NCBI GenBank assembly: GCA_035495615.1
Contig: DATJFP010000006.1
Location: 1 to 43,771 of the forward strand
DNA length: 43,771 nucleotides
Reading direction: 5' to 3'
Source: Verrucomicrobiia bacterium
Lineage (GTDB): Bacteria > Omnitrophota > Omnitrophia > Omnitrophales > Aquincolibacteriaceae
This document shows positions 21,001 to 23,019 of the stretch, one piece after another (within the stretch, counting starts at the first letter, position 1; every line of letters starts with the position of its first letter). The translations under genes were made by a program, and so were the position numbers. The notes beneath the pieces are model-generated. The model made no database searches, was not told where the DNA came from, and was given only the letters and a program-made list of their open reading frames with translations.

Positions 21001-21187
21001 AAAGGCCTTCCTATTATTAAAGAGCGCCGCGGAAATCTCCGAAGGCACGCTGAGCACCCTTCTCCGCACCATCCTGGACGGCGAAGGCAAGTACACCTTC
21101 CAGGACGAACGCGTCACCGCCGACATGATCGCCGGCCTTCTAGTCCTCGATGCCGAAATCCAACAGCACTTCGCGCAGGCGGCATAA
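2..21187 (+). CDS. Giant repeat-unit protein, 5' truncated by window
   Basis: The frame is open from the first base to the TAA at 21185-21187 (over 7,050 codons) and has no upstream stop, so the true start lies outside the window; the ATG at 8 is only the first methionine. I recognise no catalytic domain, no membrane segment and no named family. The product is Ala/Glu/Leu-rich and mostly helical. Eight diverged copies of one large unit can be read (see repeat entries). Each starts with a helical module containing a pattern like 'D-A-x-R...Y-V...S-N-T-V-x-R', then a HEAT-like segment containing an 'N-L-R-x-x-L-L-E-x-A-x-S-D-D' pattern, then (in six units) a module starting 'L-Q-K-D-L' and a beta-rich module of about 100 residues. 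Units are joined by flexible Ala/Pro/Glu linkers that often contain a basic-x-E-L-R motif (E at 3386, 5558, 10016, 13253, 15983, 20213). The last ~320 residues are a different alpha/beta domain. Codon use looks like the neighbours. Function is unknown; a structural, surface or scaffold role is a guess. Confidence 0.9.
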   Translation, partial: PAMQSKAEEEYGKMMTYINSRNTVNRRNFLWPAYMGQMVSANYTQEGLAKVDLVFSGQPEQVFKAMKAGEILPVGPTTPADIATEFQALTEASEDPIQDGQDRMVYKRILDRYMGLLRAASSAQGADARRAFMEIMNGGEPASGPQMNNRRLRYAPLAEQMEGLPDKVEQQIAGSIDDLFKAEMRSDGEIDNALTQIEGKSGNPAGARLAILARINTAGSSPEADRVVARLLPRMGIEEVREMFALYFWNPPAKLEAYMPAALDRLEELLAGRPARDFFAKELTGSAADVQIMASALRVSPVLRIYRGDNPKYKNLRETLLEIAGSDDAEAVLGAFRFVLEPYQSYLEFTTPEKLEEMRRRGQRLDPVSVDNMNDLKAFMQRMLDALFRKHGFNVMAYHATLQVFMPFFQDGGAAVLTAAESLLRRKLREGTLEAGDLTAAHRLLTGIAFIMGSDLTERLGIVRGGKTGEKTRFEQILEEPQMKPLYEAAQRRWKAPKAADPDKAVVLPAFSADTLRLPGIQKDLYGLVRGVLLGQGDASTILPQAEAELVKHHPVLAGQSLANKSPLDLALKLADTRSAYQNNLKIAAANVAEIAMMLNHAESSMGARRFVTNAIVPIKGLDGTTEYQNFDLLLMEGGEIKGAYVVEKPPTHYDFEDNPDRERIDTAAGLAWQFERLKQHPDLLPAGITLAADAKFQILSFDPRPGLPMAPLESLIQSIPGTNESLGRLKTILLDAFKDLKTRAAAVPLRDNLDAKSAQNGMGVLGTAFASLAADVALLIESGVLTRPKALESRQLNELLDLMDGYYGKYFRSAFGALSSAQTEALQGTVPVLAMLPAAPAKYTELMQTLTSRNYSDYHQERERTSILGIAPEVADKMTFEQMSFVSPETLLKFAGERIAAKKLAGTPLLAEEAALDSGEHAVATANLYTGTKIGGFDALELDILRSLLQKMLFAQQRVASGQSGEQANFDKAAAALAYYVAQRNATARREIVVPLFRQMAARGNYHFDAVSKTLARVSQLKPANPPPAWEAAAHLVARAQIIQDTEIDAQVRAALLYDADLAKSSVKTDAAAKEPHLWALAPGNAALLDQITNPDLEYLRKPALPPEDAAVQSEVEALLDEELTKTELRSQEEIDAFITKVEQAAGDPAAGRLALMRELNRPEKTQGVLKTKAEALSVGVIGRMTHISEVLDYAMLVMKDLSVPVPMFNYQAQAVKKLNALLADENGQGELTQLLTERAGAADALGYILGVVSEPIYDDKNPAYENFRNAVRRLALSEDPREVRAAFHLIGRIWGDMARSLKVPGLDNSVRGPMEQFVKNLEAFTQDLFTRRYYQFGFDASRHSGMKLIAGMPIQDPLKVVIPAVAAAFADRLRDGKTEEGERPAAVRHLRDLSYMVAGSMDQSDVIISINHPKKKSIIDQVVDDWDGMKALYEQAQQRWKAAKAPRPVKVLTDQELQDEVFQQDLFAAMDQLFNRFAQGEVPGAASFGAADRMYEIPSVDLVKKIVKARPAWLTLPAEFADADMTKANVDTAVEKAYLQRDFMHGIHSFNSALGQFAMRLTNPAARYRFNVLLKVKNPVTGAEEMHRADMAEISDSGEIQKLIFFEPGPLDISFIPDYEGEYRRRIGGHLAVLSQAGLKKEVKTEFYSLKPDTHDYETQKFPGLENKDIRFFTLDSLLDRLTASDLLDARGKQVMASYREFLKKITAEPVREQPVGYYTAGVTFLKVYRANFEHATEAVLERMKGRPAGEIQQEALTRYRQMIQVMQAFAGPAIPAFMQKPTGSGAQKITDHTAQIVVDLKGHAYQGRESNVYDASAKTHRNQYKEKIAIQAPQQFYRTVVLGVDKWRPELRAGKAATASSLDDAAAARAFWNLAHMPRPLLGAGEKAKLEGLVKKVLAATAAESPAAEETLKQFLAGRNGGIRADEAQRILIEATLRQTYPANNVHRLFQILVDARTQTPAATPGTVLTRLLTSLDASERDAQTAAGQNFFRTSVLLHTATQTGRDLNAIFMSGGAVQTIAAYFPFEALVSRIAGGQFLEKHGFVGIEERLKNLPELPAELQDFKPLVLHLRTGGPLDARLQTLYEGLRTNHGLRLRVLDELASKMTFAPDAEMPALSAAAMKVMAEFKTPQEYLDFAQWSLGAWLSSRSRFSYDAVEPVFLKLNEVLKTPEGKAEFGAALAGKSIWNQILWPHWIHASLDLSRPEYAAIKEALIENAAGTDPRTAFAALHLLILYFDFNDLYEKEKNKTVISRDGQRAVLRDLVKKWIQTRAWKFDDMAFFFEIIASQLDWSLGYMAYVFEEEFRAAAAAETDASAVRRIAADLDRLVRWLGLQNEIFSETGGKTIRINQADIILKTDAAGETRFGRIVKEREEEISRNRFRRDYDLDSPALQKDFYALTGAAIREIEKTNGAHFMAQFPLFETVLETLKRPEISGFHPVFKDADFSAAGPLRGRLEAQYERHKYRHAVETSYRALGQLAMRLTYPKRDIRFDYPLEFKTPSGESYSVTADAVIIENGKIDAIQFFPRGPGPLDFEGDPQAVYVERALGQIAHAYNLAKNPDLLVNAAIPLNDNAAVRLHFLGPDMRYFENNTIVYPKGNAPSAPEEYASSFDLEALLQTRFLKSADNPIPRRDVMTTELLSAYRFLKAAADQIPADRSALEAATTRLALAGDIFKYTRILTDANLRILNSGTSGISYDKGMEFTFNALTQDVHKLVVDNDQEFGRFALANVTGVLLPQVAGAKGAIHMPGVDQVYSASQQRYVPAPAAFGGRDLGRFYGDMLQTMKAVPVSSIPGDRYYPVTANQFAIDMANSFEKIQVWQMSDEERSILRDYIRALRAAKDDAERAAYAADLKRFVLSRNTVPRGLQLQVYLMEAEATADTARKGDAYKTKVENAVMKDVLGPSEYKPEMFVKLQALEQAIASTDPSVSEHDRTVFLYLSQMTYDELDRLFTQPGQTLKDLWGQWLKNSTLDRHSPKAPILNPGHERAEFNQIFNMVVDWIADEKEERIGQNPWRARLTEPGVRRDAVAALSTLAEAAAAGGNPGAGTFQINTMSPVTSANPQVPQRYKDVLGKVLAGVNSVGEIADLAAMWKDELLAQATPVLVQKLDSLLAADRDDAVEQRRAFAASLTRRSWMPGVWDSVFARLIRWQFFDPDDKRFSNIRDTLLELAASDDALVAYQAFAVAGDFLKYTTANPQNLADRIDAQKFLAQMEAARMKKFGSDSARYGYMLSLNTLLNRYPERIVLEQRLKDLADLAESLFTADLASQQAGPERAAELNDWIYIMAYNSRMDPKTVLLTDNGGQTRYDRAAEKKIEPRGAEEAAETAPHAELRTKVEQVPLDERRALFQSGWRVMLERAKAVPALAANIPQTARVYAAVFQSLQKAKVVGEPDFNAAIDDLSRISGLPKESLLGTPAAAVPKKSLMDLIQAQEASRLWNLTGAEELELTERIEDFASAPDDRQDAAWGDIQSYVLDSNTVNRLIRLSSLVHYRMVSGNFPAARIHSAIGRMDRLRTKVGDKQLAEAAKRASAGEAENDDLTITFKMGNLQNIAEAMSDPATGIFETVYYIRMLDSFFYATGTDKMAPQNIGITLAGLVEKGLDSNTKAAWFALYNADAVKAKASTVARVKPVVTEALRQRKMTTALKTILESDEESRFAAVAELSKAIWPPGLAAPGTAARPGEPVFAEALTSMKKVSEILRLVRTIDELSGRGLSYNPTPVLKGLDGMLATEEGVREFEELIRGNNWVDLQMIGPLNFALNTPISAYPHFTAAVRRLATSGEPALVIAAFNIIINYRERIASMERAAGGSVPAFVVTMRQAMDAFARDVFMSLVREYGFRAEIYQPLLSDFYAQLVRNFPDFEDWIRDAAADVFRKGLETSDPVNSDYGRFVRTMVSVAAANGQTSDRFLGVSQGENIFERILKETAPGTAAAWRGRYEEIRLAERKRLEDPQMQKDLFAIVGRAVSHYEKMRSHFPARFEDVLPQLIEPRSYSFHPDLADLQVAPDSLLREQFYLQFLRHQYLNRLQGAYSSTAQAVMRLIGHGAGVTSDYLMRLKDPSGDAAKTYTLKADAAGRTPGGVHSLYFTPIGYTAFSFLGQEEAKQKYRRETEALLTNIARLYKTPGISKDGVDFGKTAVFYVLPLGSDRHEGEGMANMLPEIQTPTLLFSLREMVEKFNREDNRKLWQSTMPAHEAALEKVYAALPPGTQDHYGLALEIAQNVLPFLRTVNNGEGNAAQLEEVNERLDLVRQAADVMRLSRELSLALELPQSRQMQQTPTAGGQTAIEDLIRSNLVNLNGLVQEILLPLADAGTAKPAAAIRQKIGRMQQDLRDLQNRLDAQFGTQLGSYYQFYPASMHAYFDPAQDKYVDDDARTFALETQPDYHKAALDKIVRDSMAVPAPGPSAKPELRMNVVDAAFVGPAYAVTALNRSADQTLYHLTPGEKKNIEDGVAAVYAAGDAGVRARRAKALSNYVYLGENVESKRTWLATAWRSVPMRGDYSAEQLSAARPFIGGILQAREGGQPGLAGILTGLQVIQEALDQGGLTETEKIILGHMMTYEMTSLLAPSMQDGKIIFPEIRNKKISYFLSLAREHFLVEKANPPPARPEEQSPDRKQIFRLVSQLVQNKNLDEGGRKLASDERDAMTRTLKDFAEQSQDHRYMILAAMEGFKDSGGTDFFTRAQPVFAAVASTMNTPDEILIWGAHLFFLRISDPVRHAAMPVVERLDALLADPEQAAKFNTILRDSVWARIVWGALFMGREDQVVRLGNLRKLIFENLKSKDNILLDRTLSLIAFLLSQAQDNKKKTKLRVYVREIVQEMVKAHGTDIDSIAGVIAINYADNVTWNLFRDTLAEEFRKAAASGAVPDYKKADRWMRALIAEHGNRTSDVAAEIAKALDLDSSGRSIFQRIVEDAARQAPAGEKAPKKKSADFDLNAQAVQQDLFMMVRSVVRLFEKENNRFPDFSEVLQKLRDNRDAIDGYPPTENADLNSADSDFVRQFELQYERLRWERRLDHVQLMAGQLATAIQVLPEADMKFNYAVRMKVGDGSAATTILIPVVYVGPDGRIKQMGTYNMGLKDFAFESDAASVHEEELDSLIFLSSRLQNQHGLVEPVAWDNTEFKVGFFGPRSEQAVDVTKVPAPLKTNITFARHELNGEIGKKLQLHLMDMWEKISTADLAAVKKFNRRMEGLERAYSAMLQARLYSRLLYQKGQTDTAGPAITDQLLERYMVPLTEGAEMDALDRGVLEPEEARLRDLLRAQSDNASAPLHGLLPADPGGFFYDAAEKRYRSFDEAGKIVDEDRHELPVQVLRDTAKAELRTAAPVDYEGSRQFGYWNANRRKTPHWNLQAEEKQILDLIVKRLVSSKTDAERLRHLQSLYRYIPMHDGREDGLGREMVSSIPQNKRIARNFYAYAALAREIYQGDYTVEQIKEADSLLAMFKSHSKPASEPVPLDISPLVFLQNFQMVEQALRDLPEDMGTITWKSGLSVMYRSYHANKREDAAVLLSEAKEQLTHPDVSRYAGSVEERQKWRDITAAIQKTDLGRTVEYRLQRLQPLFKDASQKQAILEGLASLTDAWKQYPEAARWAIFEILSRDLRGKTSNFENAALEGYKTAIAFLAERADSVDEIYRYAEWMAAAWPTKTFALPASYYALGPLLDRLENLLAAEEPAGGTQHRDAFLRLLGSRMTSAQTWATLLGSHAGKTVLEYPTLRKIITEAAASDKGGVAAQAFALVQSRFINESAAAGKRPIAEALVPVMLEKVLEKYGLETEKYYYLLHLNYVAFPDPKKLLPAALEKEFRKRWDAGETPDPQKVERVLRVLGVLFPTQTDVEAEIKEMLGTDAKGKSRFQRIAEAHAGAAPVSSLQWDLQAIVRTASEDLEKAEKKRPEFDDVAALLQLEPERWNRHPQLREESLTEGSGLYQRIQAAWEELERQRLLERSFRRLGQIVLLMAEPDGNWGFDVDAEWREGLAPGEVPPHYQIDAVQMDPTTHAIAKVGHFPAGFIPYREDAERRFVEETLGTFELMGKLRSEKALTTQVLATLLFLNPRIEDVKATVLGSKFDELDTAAYIAQNVRQPMIKHLAVPLQQVYAVLREQATTRGQGNLTLDQLKVLDEALGLARLFLNAHVRELFIYQTPNAKRTNAIAAEFEVVLKRMVLAAATGVNPDADATRDGFASSKENVELLKQQLLPALRDTYGGPEALDTYLDLRADKYVPSSHRPVPLTDISKAPRPQTYEAYSEAFKFYARAGVKYWSLSGEEKAQILSLVQALLSAANDADRSKAVADLRFYVSLSNSLPRKHFALITLRTEVQRRDYDFEAIQKAQGELAKAFPDDANKTIEAILYEVSVLLQAGRDPSLSSQERLLLQAKADFHMTVAKNAEKTAGREAAFQEWLDKLDTSIPLAYYGNATVDVNQLTTLPGLEPLFKKALAEGPQALQPFLQESYANRMAAILMTLGAPPEVQQRFASAGLIQASLQSLKSAKEVFEAFQWVMTLQRMGRLQFTPQNAGLYNQIMQTLVKGLNEALKKPSEAEEFRKLMISRAHTHILIMSLIESQTRMIFTDGGDQYAPIKDFFLESARSSDPRVAVKAFAAIHRILDNSRLLLSPRSPMPIPPKDRPKLEEIIRSLEDFLLLMSAEVFTAYGPDSSQYHALFSEFVSLLPQNFQGLVSLAVQIALKKDASQYARFFSALAALKGLKAADRDAILGVRGANETFFHYAVTRTELRGAEPQAPRPAASATLDQVLERAVAYLLQERVPSSIFRAELRDLVAARGNEALDVLARLAGAVETEAFAQEVLSAQLPAWRDPRIIRAMQRMTESLRNRGLGFSSQASDVVFVVHELPSLDLMLSILESLPALNILVVWTPAEGFDGLDAERVREVEARAKLLEDEVHDNLGMDVNGREKRLQVRVPKTLARAEDVLKTADRTLYDQGGTDRRTGSTDAIKGRVVYIYPESLPSQAQYEEAMGTAKTVRYSLDSGDRNLFGKAFLLLKSAAEISEGTLSTLLRTILDGEGKYTFQDERVTADMIAGLLVLDAEIQQHFAQAA
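8..2827 (+). repeat. Protein repeat unit 0 of the giant ORF
   Basis: First visible unit, possibly missing its front end. The initial helical module contains 'INSRNTVNRRN' (about residues 16-26). The HEAT-like segment has 'NPKYKNLRETLLEIAGSDD' near nt 928. The beta-rich module spans about residues 575-685 (nt 1730-2060). A variant linker motif E-M-R occurs at 548-556, before 'SDGEID', which aligns with 'SQEEID' after the linker of unit 1. Boundaries are approximate and read by eye from the protein. Confidence 0.6.
2828..5619 (+). repeat. Protein repeat unit 1 of the giant ORF
   Basis: About 930 residues. It opens with a helical module ('LAYYVAQRNATARREIV' near nt 2935), carries the K-T-E-L-R linker at 3380-3394, then the HEAT-like segment ('NPAYENFRNAVRRLALSED' near 3788), a 'QQDLF' module near 4397 and the beta-rich module from 4652 ('SALGQFAMRLTNP'). 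It ends with the R-P-E-L-R linker at 5552-5566. Alignment by eye only. Confidence 0.6.
5620..8473 (+). repeat. Protein repeat unit 2 of the giant ORF
   Basis: About 950 residues. The opening helical module is the most diverged of the set. The HEAT-like segment has 'KEALIENAAGTDPRTAFAAL' near nt 6644; a 'LQKDFYALTG' module lies near 7190 and the beta-rich module begins at about 7430 ('ALGQLAMRLTYP', closely matching unit 1). No E-L-R linker is seen at its end. Confidence 0.55.
8474..10327 (+). repeat. Protein repeat unit 3, short form lacking the beta module
   Basis: Only about 618 residues. The opening helical module is clear ('DDAERAAYAADLKRFVLSRN' near nt 8543), as is the HEAT-like segment ('RFSNIRDTLLELAASDDA' near 9500). 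Sequence then passes from 'NGGQTRYDRAAEKK' (near 9929), which aligns with the end of the HEAT-like part of the other units, straight into the H-A-E-L-R linker at 10010-10024. The 'LQKDL' and beta-rich modules found in six other units are absent. Confidence 0.6.
10328..13336 (+). repeat. Protein repeat unit 4 of the giant ORF
   Basis: About 1,000 residues. The opening helical module has 'IQSYVLDSNTVNRLIRLSS' near nt 10436, very like the start of unit 0. The HEAT-like segment has 'YPHFTAAVRRLATSGEPAL' near 11330. A 'MQKDLFAIVG' module starts near 11888 and the beta-rich module near 12116. The unit ends in a Pro/Ala-rich linker with K-P-E-L-R at 13247-13261. Confidence 0.6.
13337..16033 (+). repeat. 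Protein repeat unit 5 of the giant ORF
   Basis: About 900 residues. It opens with 'LTPGEKKNIEDGVAAVYAAG' (near nt 13346), continues with a HEAT-like segment ('RLGNLRKLIFENLKSKDN' near 14327), a 'VQQDLFMMVRSVV' module near 14846 and the beta-rich module from 15074. It ends with K-A-E-L-R at 15977-15991. Confidence 0.6.
16034..18793 (+). repeat. Protein repeat unit 6 of the giant ORF
   Basis: About 920 residues. The opening module has 'LQAEEKQILDLIVKRLVSS' near nt 16073. The HEAT-like segment has 'YPTLRKIITEAAASD' near 17159. A 'LQWDLQAIVRTA' module starts near 17633 and the beta-rich module at 17858 ('FRRLGQIVLLMAEPDG'). No E-L-R linker follows; 'YLDLRADKYV' near 18656 is a different motif. 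Confidence 0.6.
18794..20221 (+). repeat. Protein repeat unit 7, partial, before the C-terminal domain
   Basis: About 475 residues. The opening module is typical ('LSGEEKAQILSLVQALLSAA' near nt 18809), and the HEAT-like segment has 'YAPIKDFFLESARSSDPRVA' near 19745. The unit stops before the 'LQKDL' and beta-rich modules and ends in the R-T-E-L-R linker at 20207-20221, after which the unrelated C-terminal alpha/beta domain begins. Confidence 0.6.
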
Positions 21188-21212
21188 GCGAAGCCAGGCG
21201 GCGCATCCCGGA

Positions 21213-21261
21213 CAGAACCATCAAGGTTCTGCCGGACAGTCCCAGCGCAATGGGCGCTGGG
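21213..21261 (+). terminator. Tandem hairpins after the giant gene
   Basis: Two perfect stem-loops follow the giant gene's stop codon: a 7-bp stem 21213-21219/21225-21231 with a 5-nt loop, and an 8-bp GC-rich stem 21241-21248/21254-21261 with a 5-nt loop. There is no T run, so a factor-independent terminator is doubtful. They may protect the transcript end or be extragenic repeats. The rest of the 157-bp gap shows nothing else. Confidence 0.35.
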
Positions 21262-21344
21262 GCAGGCGGCGTAACCATCTCCAGAGGCATGCCCTCGCTG
21301 CCGATACTCTAGGGCACGATAACTCCTGAAATCGGAGATTTTTC

Positions 21345-21905
21345 ATGCCCTATCTCAGCCAGCCCCAGCTCGAAGCCATGGGCTTCAGGAAGCTGGGCAA
21401 GAACGTCAAGATCAGCGACCGCGCGAGCGTCTACGATGCCCCTCAAATGGAAATCGGAGACCACGTGCGCATTGATGATTTCTGCGTGGTCTCGGGCCGG
21501 ATCGTTTTCAACAGCTACATCCACATCGCGCCGCTTTGCCTCGTGGCCGGGGGCGAGAAGGGGATCGTCTTCGACGATTTTACGGGCATGGCCTACGGCG
21601 CTTTTGCCTTCACGCAATCGGACGATTACACCGGCAAGACGCTCACCAATCCCACGGTCCCCGACGAATACAAGAACGAAACCAAGGCCCCCGTGCATTT
21701 CAAAAAACATTCCGGCCTCGGCGCCAAGGCCATCGTGTTTCCGGGCGTCACGCTCGCGGAAGGCACCGCGGTCGGGGCCATGGCGATGGTGGTGCACAGC
21801 ACCGAGCCTTGGGGAATCTATGTCGGCATTCCGGCCCGGCGCGTCAAAGAACGTCACCGAGATCTCCTTGAACTCGAAAAAAAATTCCGCTCCCATCCCG
21901 TTTAA
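21345..21905 (+). CDS. Hexapeptide (left-handed beta-helix) acyltransferase
   Basis: The 186-residue product has the length and hexapeptide periodicity of the CatB/WbbJ/LacA-type O- or N-acyltransferases, trimeric cytoplasmic enzymes that move an acetyl group from acetyl-CoA to a sugar. Visible features are hexad-rich stretches at about residues 19-75 and 120-165, a family-like histidine in 'KKHSGLGAKAIVFPGVTL' (about 119-136) and the late 'GIPARRVKER'. The ATG has a GGAG at 21334-21337, seven bases upstream. The stop lies 38 bases inside the likely start of the WecE gene, so translation is probably coupled. Context suggests it acylates the TDP-4-amino-4,6-dideoxygalactose made by the next gene, a step done by the unrelated GNAT enzyme WecD in enterobacteria. 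That substrate is inferred; O-acetylation of another sugar is the alternative. Confidence 0.8.
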   Translation: MPYLSQPQLEAMGFRKLGKNVKISDRASVYDAPQMEIGDHVRIDDFCVVSGRIVFNSYIHIAPLCLVAGGEKGIVFDDFTGMAYGAFAFTQSDDYTGKTLTNPTVPDEYKNETKAPVHFKKHSGLGAKAIVFPGVTLAEGTAVGAMAMVVHSTEPWGIYVGIPARRVKERHRDLLELEKKFRSHPV

Positions 21906-23013
21906 CAAACCCCATCTTTCCGGCAAAGAGATTTCCTTCATTGCCGAAGCGGTCGCGGCGGAAAAGCTCGCGGCCGAGGGCGATTTCACACGCCGCTGCA
22001 ATGCGTGGTTCGAAAAGCGGCTGAGCGTCAAAAAATCCCTGCTCACGCATTCGTGCACGGCCGCGCTCGAAATGGCGGCCCTCCTGGCCGGGGTCGGGCC
22101 GGGCGACGAAGTGATCCTGCCGTCTTTTACCTTTGTCTCCACCGCGAACGCTTTCGTGCTGCGCGGCGCCGTGCCGGTCTTCGTCGACATCCGCGCGGAC
22201 ACGCTCAATCTGGATGAAAAACTTGTCGAAGAGGCCATCACTCCGCGGACCAAGGCGATTGTCCCGGTCCATTACGGCGGCGTGGCCTGCGACATGGAAC
22301 GGATCCTGGACATTGCCAAGCGGCGCGACTTACGGGTGATCGAGGACGCGGCCCACAGCATTCTCGCGACTTATAAAGAGCGTCCCCTGGGTTCCCTCGG
22401 CGATCTCGGCTGCCTGAGCTTTCATGAAACCAAGCCGATTACGTCGGGACACGGAGGAGCGCTTCTTATTAATAATGAGAGCTTGAGAGAACGCGCGGAA
22501 ATCCTGCTCGACCGGGGAACCGACCAGGCGCGTTTCCTGCGCGGCGAAGTCGATCACTACACCTGGCAGGACATGGGCTCCTGTTACGCGGCCAGCGAAG
22601 TGACGGCGGCTTTTCTCTGGGGTCAGCTGGAAATCGTTGAGGAAATCATCCGCAAACGGATGGCTGTGTGGAATGCGTATCACGAAGCGCTGCAGGCTTT
22701 GGAAGCCCAGGAGCGCCTGCGCAGGCCCGTCATCCCGGCCGCGTGCCGGCACAATGCGCATGTGTATTACGTTCTCATGCGCTCGGCCGAAGAACGCACG
22801 CGCGTCCTGAAAAAAATGCGTGACGAAGGCGTGGCCGCCGCGTTTCATTATGTGCCGCTGCACAGTTCTCCCGCGGGCCGGCGTTTCGGCAGGGCAAGCG
22901 GCCCGCTTTCGGTGACTTCCGACGCAGCCTCGCGCCTCATCCGCCTGCCTCTGTGGATCGGCGTGGATGCCGGCCGCGTCCTCGAGGCGCTGCGGCGCGC
23001 GCTCCCGCCGTAA
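21868..23013 (+). CDS. wecE: TDP-4-oxo-6-deoxy-D-glucose transaminase (WecE/RffA type)
   Basis: A PLP-dependent DegT/DnrJ/EryC1 aminotransferase that would convert TDP-4-keto-6-deoxyglucose to TDP-4-amino-4,6-dideoxygalactose in the cytoplasm. Similarity to E. coli WecE as I remember it is close along the whole length: 'IPFNKPHLSG' at the start, 'GDFTRRCNAWFEKR', 'THSCTAALEMAALL', 'PSFTFVSTANAFVLRGA', 'VPVHYGGVACDM', 'VIEDAAHSI' and 'SFHETKPITSGHGGALL', whose lysine (codon 22432-22434) should bind PLP, then 'YTWQDMGSCY' and 'FHYVPLHSSPAG'. The family begins at the 'IPFN' stretch, so I chose the TTG at 21868, which adds ten residues; an in-frame ATG at 21820 after a GGGGA is the alternative. 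Either start overlaps the preceding gene. The stop is six bases from the next ATG, which supports an operon. Confidence 0.88.
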   Translation: MNSKKNSAPIPFNKPHLSGKEISFIAEAVAAEKLAAEGDFTRRCNAWFEKRLSVKKSLLTHSCTAALEMAALLAGVGPGDEVILPSFTFVSTANAFVLRGAVPVFVDIRADTLNLDEKLVEEAITPRTKAIVPVHYGGVACDMERILDIAKRRDLRVIEDAAHSILATYKERPLGSLGDLGCLSFHETKPITSGHGGALLINNESLRERAEILLDRGTDQARFLRGEVDHYTWQDMGSCYAASEVTAAFLWGQLEIVEEIIRKRMAVWNAYHEALQALEAQERLRRPVIPAACRHNAHVYYVLMRSAEERTRVLKKMRDEGVAAAFHYVPLHSSPAGRRFGRASGPLSVTSDAASRLIRLPLWIGVDAGRVLEALRRALPP

Positions 23014-23019
23014 AAGCCC

